35,390 nucleotides of DNA from Oscillospiraceae bacterium (GCA_031270865.1 JAISWI010000088.1:1-35390); one strand, 5' to 3'. Shown: positions 1 to 8,918, counted from the stretch's first letter. The notes: generated from the letters alone by a model not told the origin. Numbers and translations are program-made.

Positions 1-1
1 T

Positions 2-451
2 CTGGGCGACAAGGTGATAGCCGACACGAACGTCCGAATCCGCCTGAAATCCCGATTGAGGGACGCGATCGACCTGGCCGTCAAGCGGGCGGATTGGAAC
101 TACAAAACCGCCGTGCCTATGTACAATCCTAACAAGGACGTGATGTCGCTTCTGCTTCCGCTGCGGTTGATAGGCGACACGATCGATCTCGTTCTGGTTG
201 TGGAGCGCAACGCGTCAGGGACCTATCAAGGCCAAACGGTGCTGACGCTGCCGATGGCGTACAACAACGCGCGGTTGGTAATGCGGCTGGACAGCGAGTG
301 GCTGGTCGCGGAAACGATCGAGGAGATGTACGAACTGAACGACTCCGATCTGCAGGACGATGATCCGGAAGCCGCGGTTGTGGAGGTTCAGGATCAGATT
401 GGCGAGCAGGTCGCCTCGATCGAGCGGGCGTTGGAGGCTATGAAGCAGTAG
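2..451 (+). CDS. DUF3825-like protein, C-terminal part (5' end outside window)
   Basis: The reading frame is open from the first bases of the window, so the gene starts upstream; the GTG at 14 is internal to an open frame (Leu-Gly-Asp-Lys precede it). The visible ~149 residues contain a stretch reading YQGQTVLTLPMAYNNARLV, which I recognise as typical of the C-terminal part of DUF3825 proteins, and end in an acidic, helical tail (EQVASIERALEAMKQ). No signal peptide or membrane segment is seen. DUF3825 proteins are often linked to RNA-binding-type domains, but none is visible here, so no function is assigned. It is convergent with the leucine-rich repeat gene and separated from it by a GC hairpin. 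Family assignment is from memory of the motif. Confidence 0.7.
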   Translation: MGDKVIADTNVRIRLKSRLRDAIDLAVKRADWNYKTAVPMYNPNKDVMSLLLPLRLIGDTIDLVLVVERNASGTYQGQTVLTLPMAYNNARLVMRLDSEWLVAETIEEMYELNDSDLQDDDPEAAVVEVQDQIGEQVASIERALEAMKQ

Positions 452-483
452 CTATTCGTGGCGGACTACGCGGCATTTAGCGA

Positions 484-514
484 GGAGCGCGCGGTGAACC
501 GCCGCGCGCGCTCC
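484..514 (+). terminator. GC-rich hairpin, likely terminator between convergent genes
   Basis: A 10-bp perfect inverted repeat (GGAGCGCGCG at 484-493, CGCGCGCTCC at 505-514) lies 33 bases after the stop of the DUF3825-like gene and about 105 bases from the stop of the convergent gene. There is no T-run, so it would be a Rho-independent terminator only in a loose sense. The rest of 452-619 shows nothing else I can support. Confidence 0.4.
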
Positions 515-619
515 CGCCCTGTTGGTAACACAACCCCGGCGTGTGGACCAACCCCCGCCCGTCCCGCGGCATCGGCCGGACCCGCGCCGGCGAACATGGC
601 GCCAATAAGCGCCTTCATC

Positions 620-2800
620 CTACTCATACCAGCTGCCCGGCACGATAAAGTCGTCGGGATTGCCCTGCGTCACCTCGCATTTTGAGGCGGGCAGCCAGAA
701 CATCTCGTCGTGATCGCTGACATAGTCGTCGATATAACCATACCAGACCTCGCCCTTGAAGGTGGTTGTCGCGACGCACGCGATTGTTGCGTCCTTATAC
801 CAATAATAGTTATAGGAGGAGTCGTTCTTGCTCCGCTTAGTCTGGGCGGACAGCTTGGGTTGTGAATAGAAATACACCTGATCAGTCGTTTTAACGCTAA
901 AACGGTACGTCAGGTTTGACAAGGTAGGGCCGCTGACGCTGGAGGTATCAAGACGCGTAAAGTCAGTGCTGCTATCGACATAACCTTTCGACCCATCGAA
1001 CAGTATAATCTCATAGAAACCGTTGTCTTTTTTCGCTGTGCACAGATATCGCTCCCCATAATGTACATATTGCATACGTTCGGCTGATACGCTGTTAGTC
1101 GCGTACACGCCGAAATACCCCGATCGGACAATCCGCACGGTTCCGATATACGGGCTAATGGTCGGTTTGGGCGTGGGGGTAGCCGTTGGGCGCGGGGTCG
1201 CGGTAGGTTTCGGCGTAGGGGTAGCCGTAGGGCGCGGGGTCGCGGTGGGTTTGGGGGTAGGCGTGGCTGGAGAGGTATAGTGAATAGTGACGTTATCTTC
1301 AAAAGCGTCTTCTTCTATGACGCAGTTTCGGTTCAGCACGTATGCGTCCGTAAGGGCGTCACAATGAGCAAATGCAAAAGCCCCAATATATTGAATAGAT
1401 TCGGGAATTATGATAGTTGTTAACGAATCGCAACCAGAGAACGCACAAAATTCAATACGTTTAATGGATTCGGGAAAGACCACATCTGTAAGCGAGAAAT
1501 GGTTCGTAAACGCGTAATCGCCAATCACTTCAACAGTATTGGGAATTTGAGCAATCCGTATGGTGGTGGGAGCGTTTCGCAGCAGAGTTTTCATATCTTT
1601 ACTGTATAAAGCGCCGTTTTCCGAAGCATAATATGCGTTCTTACTGTCTACTGAGAACTCGCCGACAGTGGTATACGCAAAAGAACTTTTATCAATGTAT
1701 TCAACAGATGCGGGTATGGTAACGTTTGCTATTCCAGTAGCAGACACATAATAATTGTAGGTGAATGCGTTGGACGCAATGCTCTGGACAGTATTTGGAA
1801 CAGTGAACGATGTTAAAGAGCAGGATATGGCAATGAGTGTTTTCATGTCTTTCGAGTAGAGAGAACCATTATCAGACATAAAATAGGCGTTCTGCGGGTT
1901 GACTTCAAACAACTCAATCGAATGATAAAAGAATGCTTTTTCGCCGATTGTCGAAACATGTTCAGGAATATATATGTAACTAATGACCGAATATGCAAGA
2001 GCATATTGGCCGATACTCCGAAGCGTAGACGGCAATGTAAGCTCCGTAAGCGTTGATAATCTAAAGGCCGCATCGCCGATTGCGGTTACCGGTTTCCCTT
2101 GAATATAGTCGGGAATGATAAGCGTACTGCGTTCGCCGGAGTAGCCCGTAATGGTCACGTTATCGCCATTGATCTCGTATTCCAAGCCATCCGGAACAGG
2201 CACTGACGACGTAGGCGTAGGTGTAGGTGTAGGTGTAGGTGTAGGCGTAGGTGTAGGCGTAGGTGTAGGCGTATGCGTAGGGGTAGGCGTAGGGGTAGGC
2301 GTAGGTGTAGGCATAGCCGTAGGCGTAACCGCCGCGGCCGCTTGGTTCGAAATCTCGAAGCTGACGCTGATTATGCGCTCTTTAGAGTCAAACACCCCTT
2401 CGACGCTGATCTTGAAAAGCTCGGAGTAATACTTAAACGCCCCAATAAAGTCGCCATTCTCCTCACTAAGACGCGCCATGGCATAGTTCAGGTTTATCCC
2501 GCTGTCCTTGAACGGCGCGGACAAGCGCTCAGCCGCCTGCTCCCACTCGCTATTCTCGATATGGATCAGTCCCTCGACATAGACAACATACTGCGGGCTG
2601 TCCTTGTAGTCGCCTGCCTGTTTGAATATTTCAAGGGCCACATCAAGTCTTCCCTCGTTCAAATAATCAACGGCGGCTGTGTATGCCCATTCAGTCTGGT
2701 CCAGGTCCTGCTGAGCGTACGCTGGCAAAACCTGTCCTCCAACCAGTCCGGCGACTAGCGCCAAAGCAACGGCAGCCATCAATACACGAGAGCGCATCAT
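620..2800 (-). CDS. Secreted BspA-like leucine-rich repeat protein with TPR-like, Pro-Thr and SH3-like regions
   Basis: Last gene of the T7SS operon, 726 residues. The ATG at 2800 is chosen because AAGGGGGAT lies five bases before it; an in-frame upstream GTG/ATG at 2836 would put this site inside the gene. Order: Sec signal peptide (hydrophobic to ~residue 27, AYA-QQ cleavage site); TPR-like module at ~33-155 with the GDYKDS motif shared by four other proteins here; a Thr-Pro linker of about 45 residues; BspA-type LRR_5 repeats at ~205-510 (recurrent IGDxAF, SIGxxA, LTxxxxPxSI patterns); a second Pro-Thr linker; an SH3-like domain at ~555-625 (VRSGYFGVYATNS, YGERYL); a Trp/Tyr-rich C-terminus. 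No sortase motif or membrane anchor is seen. LRR_5 proteins are usually surface or secreted binding proteins. Whether it leaves by Sec alone or works with the T7SS is unknown; it starts only 11 bases after the PP2C stop. Confidence 0.85.
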   Translation of the reverse strand: MMRSRVLMAAVALALVAGLVGGQVLPAYAQQDLDQTEWAYTAAVDYLNEGRLDVALEIFKQAGDYKDSPQYVVYVEGLIHIENSEWEQAAERLSAPFKDSGINLNYAMARLSEENGDFIGAFKYYSELFKISVEGVFDSKERIISVSFEISNQAAAAVTPTAMPTPTPTPTPTPTHTPTPTPTPTPTPTPTPTPTPTSSVPVPDGLEYEINGDNVTITGYSGERSTLIIPDYIQGKPVTAIGDAAFRLSTLTELTLPSTLRSIGQYALAYSVISYIYIPEHVSTIGEKAFFYHSIELFEVNPQNAYFMSDNGSLYSKDMKTLIAISCSLTSFTVPNTVQSIASNAFTYNYYVSATGIANVTIPASVEYIDKSSFAYTTVGEFSVDSKNAYYASENGALYSKDMKTLLRNAPTTIRIAQIPNTVEVIGDYAFTNHFSLTDVVFPESIKRIEFCAFSGCDSLTTIIIPESIQYIGAFAFAHCDALTDAYVLNRNCVIEEDAFEDNVTIHYTSPATPTPKPTATPRPTATPTPKPTATPRPTATPTPKPTISPYIGTVRIVRSGYFGVYATNSVSAERMQYVHYGERYLCTAKKDNGFYEIILFDGSKGYVDSSTDFTRLDTSSVSGPTLSNLTYRFSVKTTDQVYFYSQPKLSAQTKRSKNDSSYNYYWYKDATIACVATTTFKGEVWYGYIDDYVSDHDEMFWLPASKCEVTQGNPDDFIVPGSWYE
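1159..1266 (-). repeat. 42-bp tandem repeat coding the second Pro-Thr linker
   Basis: About 2.5 copies of a 42-bp unit encode PKPTATPRPTATPT. It is an internal coding minisatellite that forms an extended spacer between the LRR and SH3-like regions. Confidence 0.75.
2211..2327 (-). repeat. (GTAGGY)n hexanucleotide repeat coding a Thr-Pro linker
   Basis: A nearly pure run of GTAGGT/GTAGGC/GGTAGG hexamers encodes about 19 Thr-Pro dipeptides between the TPR-like and LRR regions. Such slippage-prone repeats can vary in length between strains; because the unit is six bases, length change would keep the frame. Confidence 0.85.
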
Positions 2801-2810
2801 GATATCCCCC

Positions 2811-4322
2811 TTATTGTAATTCAAGGAACCATTCATTCCTGTTTATAATCTTTTTATAGATTTTGCTGGAGGCGCGGCATGGTTTTCTAGATGTTTTGCT
2901 GGGAAGAGGCATCGGTGTCAACCCAACCGTCGGTTGCGCGGCTTCTATCATGCTGGGACCAGGCCCCGATGTCGCCTCGACCGTCGGTTGCGTGGTGTCT
3001 ATCACGCTGGGAACAGGCGTCGGTGGCAGCCATACCAGCGGCCACGCGGTTTCCATCACGCTGGGACCAGGCGCAGGCGTCAACCCTTCCGCCGACCGCG
3101 CGGTTTCATCGCCGACGTCTGGAGTTATTACAACCCCGGGCAGTATAGGTGGGGTTTGCTTCGGCGCCATTGTGGGGACGCGGCTGGGCGCTGCCGTCAA
3201 TTCAGGAGCCGCCGTGATATACGCCAACGCCGCCGTAGGCGTTGGCGTCGGCGGCTCTGTCCATACGGCGGCGTAAGCGATCTCCGGGGTAACCGTCGCC
3301 AGCGGAACAACGCCGCCGTCCGGCTTCGATTGTCCAATCCATATGGCCGCAGTCAGCGCTACGCACATCCCGAGCGCGGCTATCAATACCGCCCATAGCG
3401 AGCGCAGCCGTTTCCTCCAGCCGGGAGGATTCTTCACCGCTTGCGGAGCTTCCGGCGGCAGGCGCAGATCGACTGTAGGCTCGACCGGAACATCCCATAG
3501 CGGGCGATCCTCGCGGTATTCTCCGCCCTCATGGTCTTCCGGCAGCGCGTGAAGCGCGATGACCGTCACGTTGTCCCAGCCGCCAGCGTCCAGCGCGGCC
3601 TTGACCAGACGGTCGCATAGCTCCGCCGCGTCCCCGCCCGACGCGCACAGCGCGGCGATAGCGTCGTCCGGCAGCGGATCGGTCAGGCCGTCGCTGCATA
3701 TAATCCAATAATCATCTGGCGTGAGCGGGAAGGGCTCCGAGACATCCGGCACGATCGTCAGTTCCTCCGGGCTTACGCCCAGATGCTGGGTCAGCGCGTT
3801 GCCGCCGTTTTTCCGCGCGTCCTCCAGGTTCGAGGCCATGCCCAGCCGGACGCGCCGCTGGGCCTCGGTGTGGTCGATGGTAATCTGTGTCAGGTTATCC
3901 TGCCTGTATCGGTATACGCGGCTGTCGCCCAGGTGCGCGAACCTTATGCTGTCGTCACTAATGACGGCCATCGCGAGCGTGCTGCCTACGCGCTGCCGGT
4001 CCTCCGTGTCGCGCAATCGGCACACCGCCTCGTTGATACGGCGTATGCCCTGCGCCAGGCGTTCCGGTTCGCCAGAGCGCAGCGCTTCTATCTCCAGGAG
4101 CATTTTGACGGCGGCGGTGGACGCCTGTTCCCCGGCGGCCTCGCCGCCCATGCCGTCGCACACCGCGTATACCTGGAACGGCGCGGCTGAGCGCAGCGCG
4201 CGCGCCGCGCCGCCATCCATGTCCGCAAGCTCCATCGTCTCGCCGTGGAAGTAGAAGTTATCCTCATTGTTGCGGCGCAAACGCCCAACATGGCTTCGCG
4301 CGGCAGCGTCGATCAAGACCAT
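2811..4322 (-). CDS. PP2C-family Ser/Thr phosphatase with a transmembrane anchor and Pro-rich tail
   Basis: 503 residues. Residues 1-~265 are a bacterial PP2C (PPM) domain: NNEDN near the start, VCDGMGG with the metal-binding Asp at 56, GDSRVYR, CSDGLTD and a terminal GGWDNVTVI are all present, so the enzyme should be an active Mg/Mn-dependent protein phosphatase. A membrane helix follows at ~309-331 (WAVLIAALGMCVALTAAIWI), then ~150 extracytoplasmic residues rich in Pro/Thr with an 18-residue repeat. This topology resembles PstP/PrpC-type phosphatases with an added outer segment. The likely partner is the kinase at 21597-23612, and the substrates could be the FHA proteins of this locus (inference). 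It lies between the vWA-FHA gene (30-base gap) and the LRR gene, in one transcription unit. Confidence 0.92.
   Translation of the reverse strand: MVLIDAAARSHVGRLRRNNEDNFYFHGETMELADMDGGAARALRSAAPFQVYAVCDGMGGEAAGEQASTAAVKMLLEIEALRSGEPERLAQGIRRINEAVCRLRDTEDRQRVGSTLAMAVISDDSIRFAHLGDSRVYRYRQDNLTQITIDHTEAQRRVRLGMASNLEDARKNGGNALTQHLGVSPEELTIVPDVSEPFPLTPDDYWIICSDGLTDPLPDDAIAALCASGGDAAELCDRLVKAALDAGGWDNVTVIALHALPEDHEGGEYREDRPLWDVPVEPTVDLRLPPEAPQAVKNPPGWRKRLRSLWAVLIAALGMCVALTAAIWIGQSKPDGGVVPLATVTPEIAYAAVWTEPPTPTPTAALAYITAAPELTAAPSRVPTMAPKQTPPILPGVVITPDVGDETARSAEGLTPAPGPSVMETAWPLVWLPPTPVPSVIDTTQPTVEATSGPGPSMIEAAQPTVGLTPMPLPSKTSRKPCRASSKIYKKIINRNEWFLELQ
2893..3100 (-). repeat. 54-bp tandem repeat in the PP2C tail
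   Basis: Three to four copies of a 54-bp (18-codon) unit are visible; the CGGTTGCG/GGCCACGCG landmarks recur at 2931, 2985 and 3039. They encode degenerate repeats of the type TPxPSVIxTxQPTVxxT in the extracytoplasmic tail. Confidence 0.75.
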
Positions 4323-4352
4323 CCGGCACCGCCTTCCCTAAGGTTCATAGGA

Positions 4353-6080
4353 TTATTGGGTTGGCCGCACGATGACGCGGGTAAGGGGGCCAAGCCTGAT
4401 AAGGTCGCCGCCCTTGATGGGCATGGGACGCGTGACGCGCTCGTCGTTGATGAATGTTCCGTTCGAGCTGCCCAAGTCCTGCACGACGATAGTCCCGCCT
4501 ACGCAGCTCAGCGAGGCGTGCTCCCAGGAAACCTGCGAGTCCCGGATGGGCAGGCTGCAGGCGTCGCTTCGGCCAATGGTAAACTTACCCTCGATGACCG
4601 CGGGAACGTTCCTGTTATCCTCGTTGGCGGACGTGACCGCGATCGTCACGCTCATCCGGCCTGAGCCGGGCACGGACATGGTCGCCTCATGCTTGCTGCC
4701 CACGGTCTTCTCATGCGTCCTATTGCTTGACCTGACCGTCGCCTCATGGCCGCCGGCTCCGGTTCTGGCCCCGGCCCCGGTTCCGGCTCCGGCTCCGCCT
4801 CCGGCGAACATGGTCTTGTCATGGTGTGTCCTGCCGAAGTTCGGCTGTTTTGGATCGATGATCGGCTTTGGCGGCGCTTTTTTGTTTTTATTTAACAAGC
4901 GCGGGAGGAACAATACGCCCGCGATAACCAATATCAACACGGCAAGCGCGGCGATCACCCAGATGATGTTGTCTGACAGCGCCTGCGCGAATGTTTTGGC
5001 GGGCACGGGCGTCACGGTTGGCGCGGTGGTGGATACGGCCTGGCGGGTGGGGGCGGCGGTTGGCGTGGGCACGGCGGTTGGCGCGGGCGTTGGAGCGGGC
5101 GTGGGCTGCTTTGTGGGAGGCGGCGTGACGGCGGTGAGCGCGGCCATAACCTGCGCGGAGCTGCCCACGCCGCTGTCGCCGGATATCCTCACGCCGACGT
5201 TGGACTTGCCCGGGTTAATCCGCGCCCCGGTGATATCAGCCGTGGCAATATAGCTGTCCTTCAAGCGCAGCAGCAGGCGCTCGAACGCTCCTTGGATGGC
5301 CGCGCCCGTGTCCTCCTCGTCGCACAGAACCATTGTCCCTCCGGTCGCGATCGCCGCGCGTCCCAGCGTGTTGAAGGACGAGGTGTCCTTGTATGTGTTG
5401 TACCCCACGACATACAGCGTTATGCCGCCCTTCTCAACCTGTTCCGTCAGGCGGGTTTCAGCCGAGGAGGGCGAGCCGTTGTCCTGCCCGTCGCTTAGCA
5501 TGATGACTATATGCCTCTGCGGAAGCTGCCACTTCGCGGTCGACGCGTCGAAGTAATCCACCGCGTCCACCAGCCCGGACAGGAGGTATGTGTTCGTCTT
5601 AGCGTACTTGATCCCCTGGTTGGCGCTGAGCAGCGTATCCTTGTTGTTCGTAAAGTCCACAAGGACGCTCGACTTCACGCCGAATGTCATCAGCGCGGTC
5701 ATGTCGCTGACGCGCATCGCCTGGATACAGCGCCTGATGCCGCTTCGCAGCGCGGTTTGGTTCTTTTCGTTCAGCCCGTAGGACACGTCGGCAAGGATCA
5801 GCGTGGCGTAACCCTCGTCCGACTGCGCGGTGGTCATGAGGCTGGCGGCGGGCACGGCGGCGCCGTTGACCATGATGGCGACGTCGCCGGGGTACAGGCC
5901 GCCGACCGGCGAGCCTTTTTCGTCCACGGCGTCGAAGTAAACCTTAACCGTGCCGCCTTCCTGTGAGACATGCGTGATTGAGGCGCTGACGCTGTTGACA
6001 GCGGCTGCGGGCAGGCATGGCATGAGCGTCACGCAGGCCGCGAGCGCCAGCAAGACGCGGGTTTTCCTGACGAGGTCCAT
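4353..6080 (-). CDS. vWA-TM-FHA membrane protein
   Basis: 575 residues from the ATG at 6080, which has GGAAGGAG eight bases upstream; the in-frame GTG at 6089 would overlap the binding site. Order: signal peptide (to ~24), von Willebrand A domain at ~85-265 (TLILADVSYG, IVIMLSDGQDN), Pro-Thr linker, membrane helix at ~365-390, a Gly/Ala/Thr-rich cytoplasmic segment, and a C-terminal FHA domain at ~480-575 (FTIGRSDAC, SQVSWEHA, GSSNGTFIN). The usual MIDAS DxSxS is DVSYG here, so metal binding may be altered. Between helix and FHA lie four similar Thr motifs (HDKTMF, HEATVR, HEKTVG, HEATMS), good candidates for kinase target sites. FHA domains bind phosphothreonine. The protein probably links an outer-face vWA to cytoplasmic phospho-signalling of the secretion system. 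Confidence 0.9.
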   Translation of the reverse strand: MDLVRKTRVLLALAACVTLMPCLPAAAVNSVSASITHVSQEGGTVKVYFDAVDEKGSPVGGLYPGDVAIMVNGAAVPAASLMTTAQSDEGYATLILADVSYGLNEKNQTALRSGIRRCIQAMRVSDMTALMTFGVKSSVLVDFTNNKDTLLSANQGIKYAKTNTYLLSGLVDAVDYFDASTAKWQLPQRHIVIMLSDGQDNGSPSSAETRLTEQVEKGGITLYVVGYNTYKDTSSFNTLGRAAIATGGTMVLCDEEDTGAAIQGAFERLLLRLKDSYIATADITGARINPGKSNVGVRISGDSGVGSSAQVMAALTAVTPPPTKQPTPAPTPAPTAVPTPTAAPTRQAVSTTAPTVTPVPAKTFAQALSDNIIWVIAALAVLILVIAGVLFLPRLLNKNKKAPPKPIIDPKQPNFGRTHHDKTMFAGGGAGAGTGAGARTGAGGHEATVRSSNRTHEKTVGSKHEATMSVPGSGRMSVTIAVTSANEDNRNVPAVIEGKFTIGRSDACSLPIRDSQVSWEHASLSCVGGTIVVQDLGSSNGTFINDERVTRPMPIKGGDLIRLGPLTRVIVRPTQ

Positions 6081-6098
6081 ATAAAACACTCCTTCCAG

Positions 6099-8525
6099 TT
6101 ATTCCGCGCGTCTTTCCATCCTGCTTACGCCAGCCGCGCAGACAGCCAGCGACACCAGCGCGATCAGGCCCAGCATGCCCAGCGAGCCGCCGAAGTTCGC
6201 CAGGCTGTGGGCGTACTCGTCCAGATCCAGCGCGTCATGCGCCTGCTGGAGCGCCTGAACGTCCGGCATCAGGTACGGCATATCCAGCGCGGTCGCGTTG
6301 ATCGCGCTGGCCAGCGCCTTCATCGCCCAATGCGCGATCACGGGCTGCTTGACCGCCTCCATCACCCCGTCGGGCATCTTGAAGATCACCCCCGAGAACA
6401 CCAGCTGAGGCAGCACCAGGTACAGCGCGAACACGTTGGCGGTATCCGGCGAGGACGTCCACGAGGACACCGCCAGCGCCATGCAGCCTGACGCGAGCAT
6501 GGCGGCGAACAGCGCCAGCCCCATGCTGAACAACGGGATATTAAGCGGCCAGTGCCCCCAGGCGACCAGCGCCGGGTCGGGCGGCCTCGCCAGCAGGCAG
6601 AACGCGGCAAGCGTCAGCGCGGTTTGGATGATATATCCAAAGGATAGCGTGGTAAGCTTTGACGTCAGGTAGGCCGCGCGGCTCATCCCCGCGATCAGCT
6701 CGCGCCGCGCGATCGCGCGTTCCTTGCAGATCTCCGTGACCGCGCCCAGCGTCCCCATCCAGATGGCGGCGATCACCAGCGTGAACAGGATGGTTTTGGT
6801 TAGCGGATACATCGTGAACACGTCGCTCTTGGGCCTCGCGGCGGCTGAAACAATTAAGCTGAGTATGGGCGCCTGCGCGAGCAAGCCAACCACGCGCGGC
6901 GCGTTATTCAGCGCCAGCTCCGCCCCGCGCCTGGTCAGGAGCAGGTATTGCCTGGTAAAGGACAGCCCGGACCCGCGCTTTGGCCGGGGCCTTGGACCAC
7001 GCGCCTCGGCGATGGATTGGCCGCGCCTGCCATACTGGTCCGCGAACTCGTCCCGCCGTGTTTTTACAATATCATAAACATCGACGAGATCGCTTACATG
7101 GTAATAACGCTTCGTATCTTCCGGCGACAGGCACGAGCACACGCGGCCTTCCGCGCCCATGACGATCACCTTGTCGCACAGGCGCAGGTTAAGCGTGGTA
7201 TGGGTTACCAGCACGACCGTCTTGCCCTGGCGCGAGATCCTCCGCAAGGCTTCCATCAGCGAGCGTTCCGTGCCGGGATCAAGCCCGCTCGTCGGCTCGT
7301 CCAGGAAGAACAGGCCCGGGTCGGCAAGCAGCTCCACGGCGATGCTGGCGCGTTTGCGCTGGCCGCCGGAGAGAACGCCGATCCGGTTGCGCATGCTCTG
7401 GTCGTCGAACTCCAGGACAGCCGCGACCTCCTTGACGCGGTCGGCGCGCTCCGCGTCCGATGTATCGCTGGGCATGCGCATCCTCGCCGCGTACATGAGC
7501 ATACGCTCCAGCGTCAGCCGCTCGAACACGATGTCCTTCTGCGGCACGTAGCCGATGCCTGACTTAAGCACGGGGAAGCCCGCGTACAGGTCCTGTCCCC
7601 GCGTCAGGACGCGGCCTTTATCCGCGCGGCTGAATCCGCTTAACGCGCCCAGGAGCGTTGATTTACCTGTCCCGCTGCCGCCGATGATCGCCACGAACTC
7701 GCCCGGCGCGATCGATACGGAGGCGTCGTCGAGGATGGTCCTGCGCTCGAAGCCGAACGATCTATCCTTATTCTTCTTCACCCATACGCGTTTGGTAAGG
7801 CCCGACGCCTCCAGCGCGAAGCCGTTCTCCTGCGTGATGACGAACGCCTCCGTCAGCGACACGAAGATATGCGCGTTCGCCACGCCGATAACGTCGCGCC
7901 GCTCCACGCGGACCGCGCCGACTACCGGTCGGTTGTTCAGCAGCGTGCCATTGGTGGAGTGGTTGTCCTGCAGGATAAACGCGCCGCCCTGCCGGGTCAG
8001 CGTGGCGTGCTCGCGCGACACGCTGACATGCGGGACGACGATATCGCATGACGGCTCGCGCCCGATGGTGAAACTCCGCTCCGGTCCCAGCGGGACGGAC
8101 ACCCCGGACACCTGTTCCGCCGCCGGGATGAATACGGCCTGCAGCCCCTGCTCATGCGAGCCAGCCGGGGCGTCTATGCGCAGCGTGTCGCCGCCTGACA
8201 GACGCGCGGCCATGACAGCCTGCCCCTGCAGCGATATACGCGTCAGCGGTTGGCCGTTGACCAGCAGGTGGTTGGCGACGCCCTCCCTCTCGCATACATA
8301 CCACTGCCCGCCCGCCTGCTCAAACCAGCCGTGCTCCCTTGAAACCAGCAGGGAGAACAGCTGGACAGCGTTGCCATCCTGCCGCCCGAACGACACGAGA
8401 TCGCCCGCCTTCGGCCGTGGGGTCAGCGCGCGGACGCGCTCATCCGCCTCCATGACCAGCAGGCGGAAGCTGTCGGAGGCGACCGGCTGGGCGGGGAAGG
8501 TCTGGGATACGGTGGGCTCCTGCAT
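6099..8525 (-). CDS. FHA-FHA-ABC transporter (ABCG-like half transporter)
   Basis: 808 residues, ATG at 8525 behind GAGGGGGAT. Two N-terminal FHA domains: a degenerate one at ~25-110 (VSFGRQDGN, SREHGWF) and a clear one at ~147-230 (FTIGREPSCD, VSREHA, STNGTLLN). The ATPase domain follows, with Walker A GGSGTGKST at ~280, signature LSGGQRKR at ~385 and Walker B LFFLDEPTSG at ~405. The C-terminal ~270 residues hold an ABC2-type membrane domain with about six hydrophobic helices. The order FHA-ATPase-membrane is that of ABCG-like exporters with FHA domains, as seen in actinobacteria and some Firmicutes. The substrate is unknown. Its place in the operon, 18 bases from the vWA-FHA gene, suggests a phosphothreonine-regulated membrane partner of the T7SS. 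Confidence 0.93.
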   Translation of the reverse strand: MQEPTVSQTFPAQPVASDSFRLLVMEADERVRALTPRPKAGDLVSFGRQDGNAVQLFSLLVSREHGWFEQAGGQWYVCEREGVANHLLVNGQPLTRISLQGQAVMAARLSGGDTLRIDAPAGSHEQGLQAVFIPAAEQVSGVSVPLGPERSFTIGREPSCDIVVPHVSVSREHATLTRQGGAFILQDNHSTNGTLLNNRPVVGAVRVERRDVIGVANAHIFVSLTEAFVITQENGFALEASGLTKRVWVKKNKDRSFGFERRTILDDASVSIAPGEFVAIIGGSGTGKSTLLGALSGFSRADKGRVLTRGQDLYAGFPVLKSGIGYVPQKDIVFERLTLERMLMYAARMRMPSDTSDAERADRVKEVAAVLEFDDQSMRNRIGVLSGGQRKRASIAVELLADPGLFFLDEPTSGLDPGTERSLMEALRRISRQGKTVVLVTHTTLNLRLCDKVIVMGAEGRVCSCLSPEDTKRYYHVSDLVDVYDIVKTRRDEFADQYGRRGQSIAEARGPRPRPKRGSGLSFTRQYLLLTRRGAELALNNAPRVVGLLAQAPILSLIVSAAARPKSDVFTMYPLTKTILFTLVIAAIWMGTLGAVTEICKERAIARRELIAGMSRAAYLTSKLTTLSFGYIIQTALTLAAFCLLARPPDPALVAWGHWPLNIPLFSMGLALFAAMLASGCMALAVSSWTSSPDTANVFALYLVLPQLVFSGVIFKMPDGVMEAVKQPVIAHWAMKALASAINATALDMPYLMPDVQALQQAHDALDLDEYAHSLANFGGSLGMLGLIALVSLAVCAAGVSRMERRAE

Positions 8526-8603
8526 GGCGGATCCCCCTCAACGCGAGAAGCCTATCCCTCCTGTTCTCACAGGACATAGGCGGATCATTTCTGGACAGCG
8601 CGG

Positions 8604-8879
8604 CTATGACGCCGAGTATACAGCCGCGAGCTTCTCTATGAATTTAGCTCGCTCGTCATCATCAAAGCCACGGAAGAATACCTGCGCGATATCCTCATGG
8701 CTGAACAAAAACTGGAACTTCGGGCCTAGGTTCCCCTCGGGGTACGCCACGGCGACATAGTCGTATTCCTTGTTTACGTCCTCGGTGTCAGACTGCTTCA
8801 CGCCGTAGATCATCAATTTCTTTTCGCCCTTCTTTAAAAGAACGACAGAGCCGATCGGAAGTAGTTCCTTGATATCCAT
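8604..8879 (-). CDS. DUF4176 protein (T7SS effector-associated)
   Basis: 91 residues, cytoplasmic, no signal. The N-terminus LLPIGSVVLLKKGEKKLMI followed by YDYVAVAYPEGN is typical of DUF4176. These small proteins are commonly encoded beside LXG-type toxins in T7SSb loci, where they have been linked to effector targeting. AGGAGGGG precedes the ATG at 8879. The gene sits 39 bases downstream of the candidate effector at 8919-10205, which fits a chaperone or targeting partner for it. Confidence 0.88.
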   Translation of the reverse strand: MDIKELLPIGSVVLLKKGEKKLMIYGVKQSDTEDVNKEYDYVAVAYPEGNLGPKFQFLFSHEDIAQVFFRGFDDDERAKFIEKLAAVYSAS

Positions 8880-8918
8880 TATATTCCCCTCCTCGTTTTA
8901 CTTGGGTGCTGTATGCTG

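Noticed and set aside
2151..2429. Gly-Val repeat protein on the plus strand
   Set aside because: It is the antisense reading of the Thr-Pro linker repeat in the leucine-rich repeat gene.
7555..8760. 401-codon open frame on the plus strand
   Set aside because: Antisense to the FHA-ABC exporter and the DUF4176 gene; Ser/Pro/Thr-rich translation without motifs.
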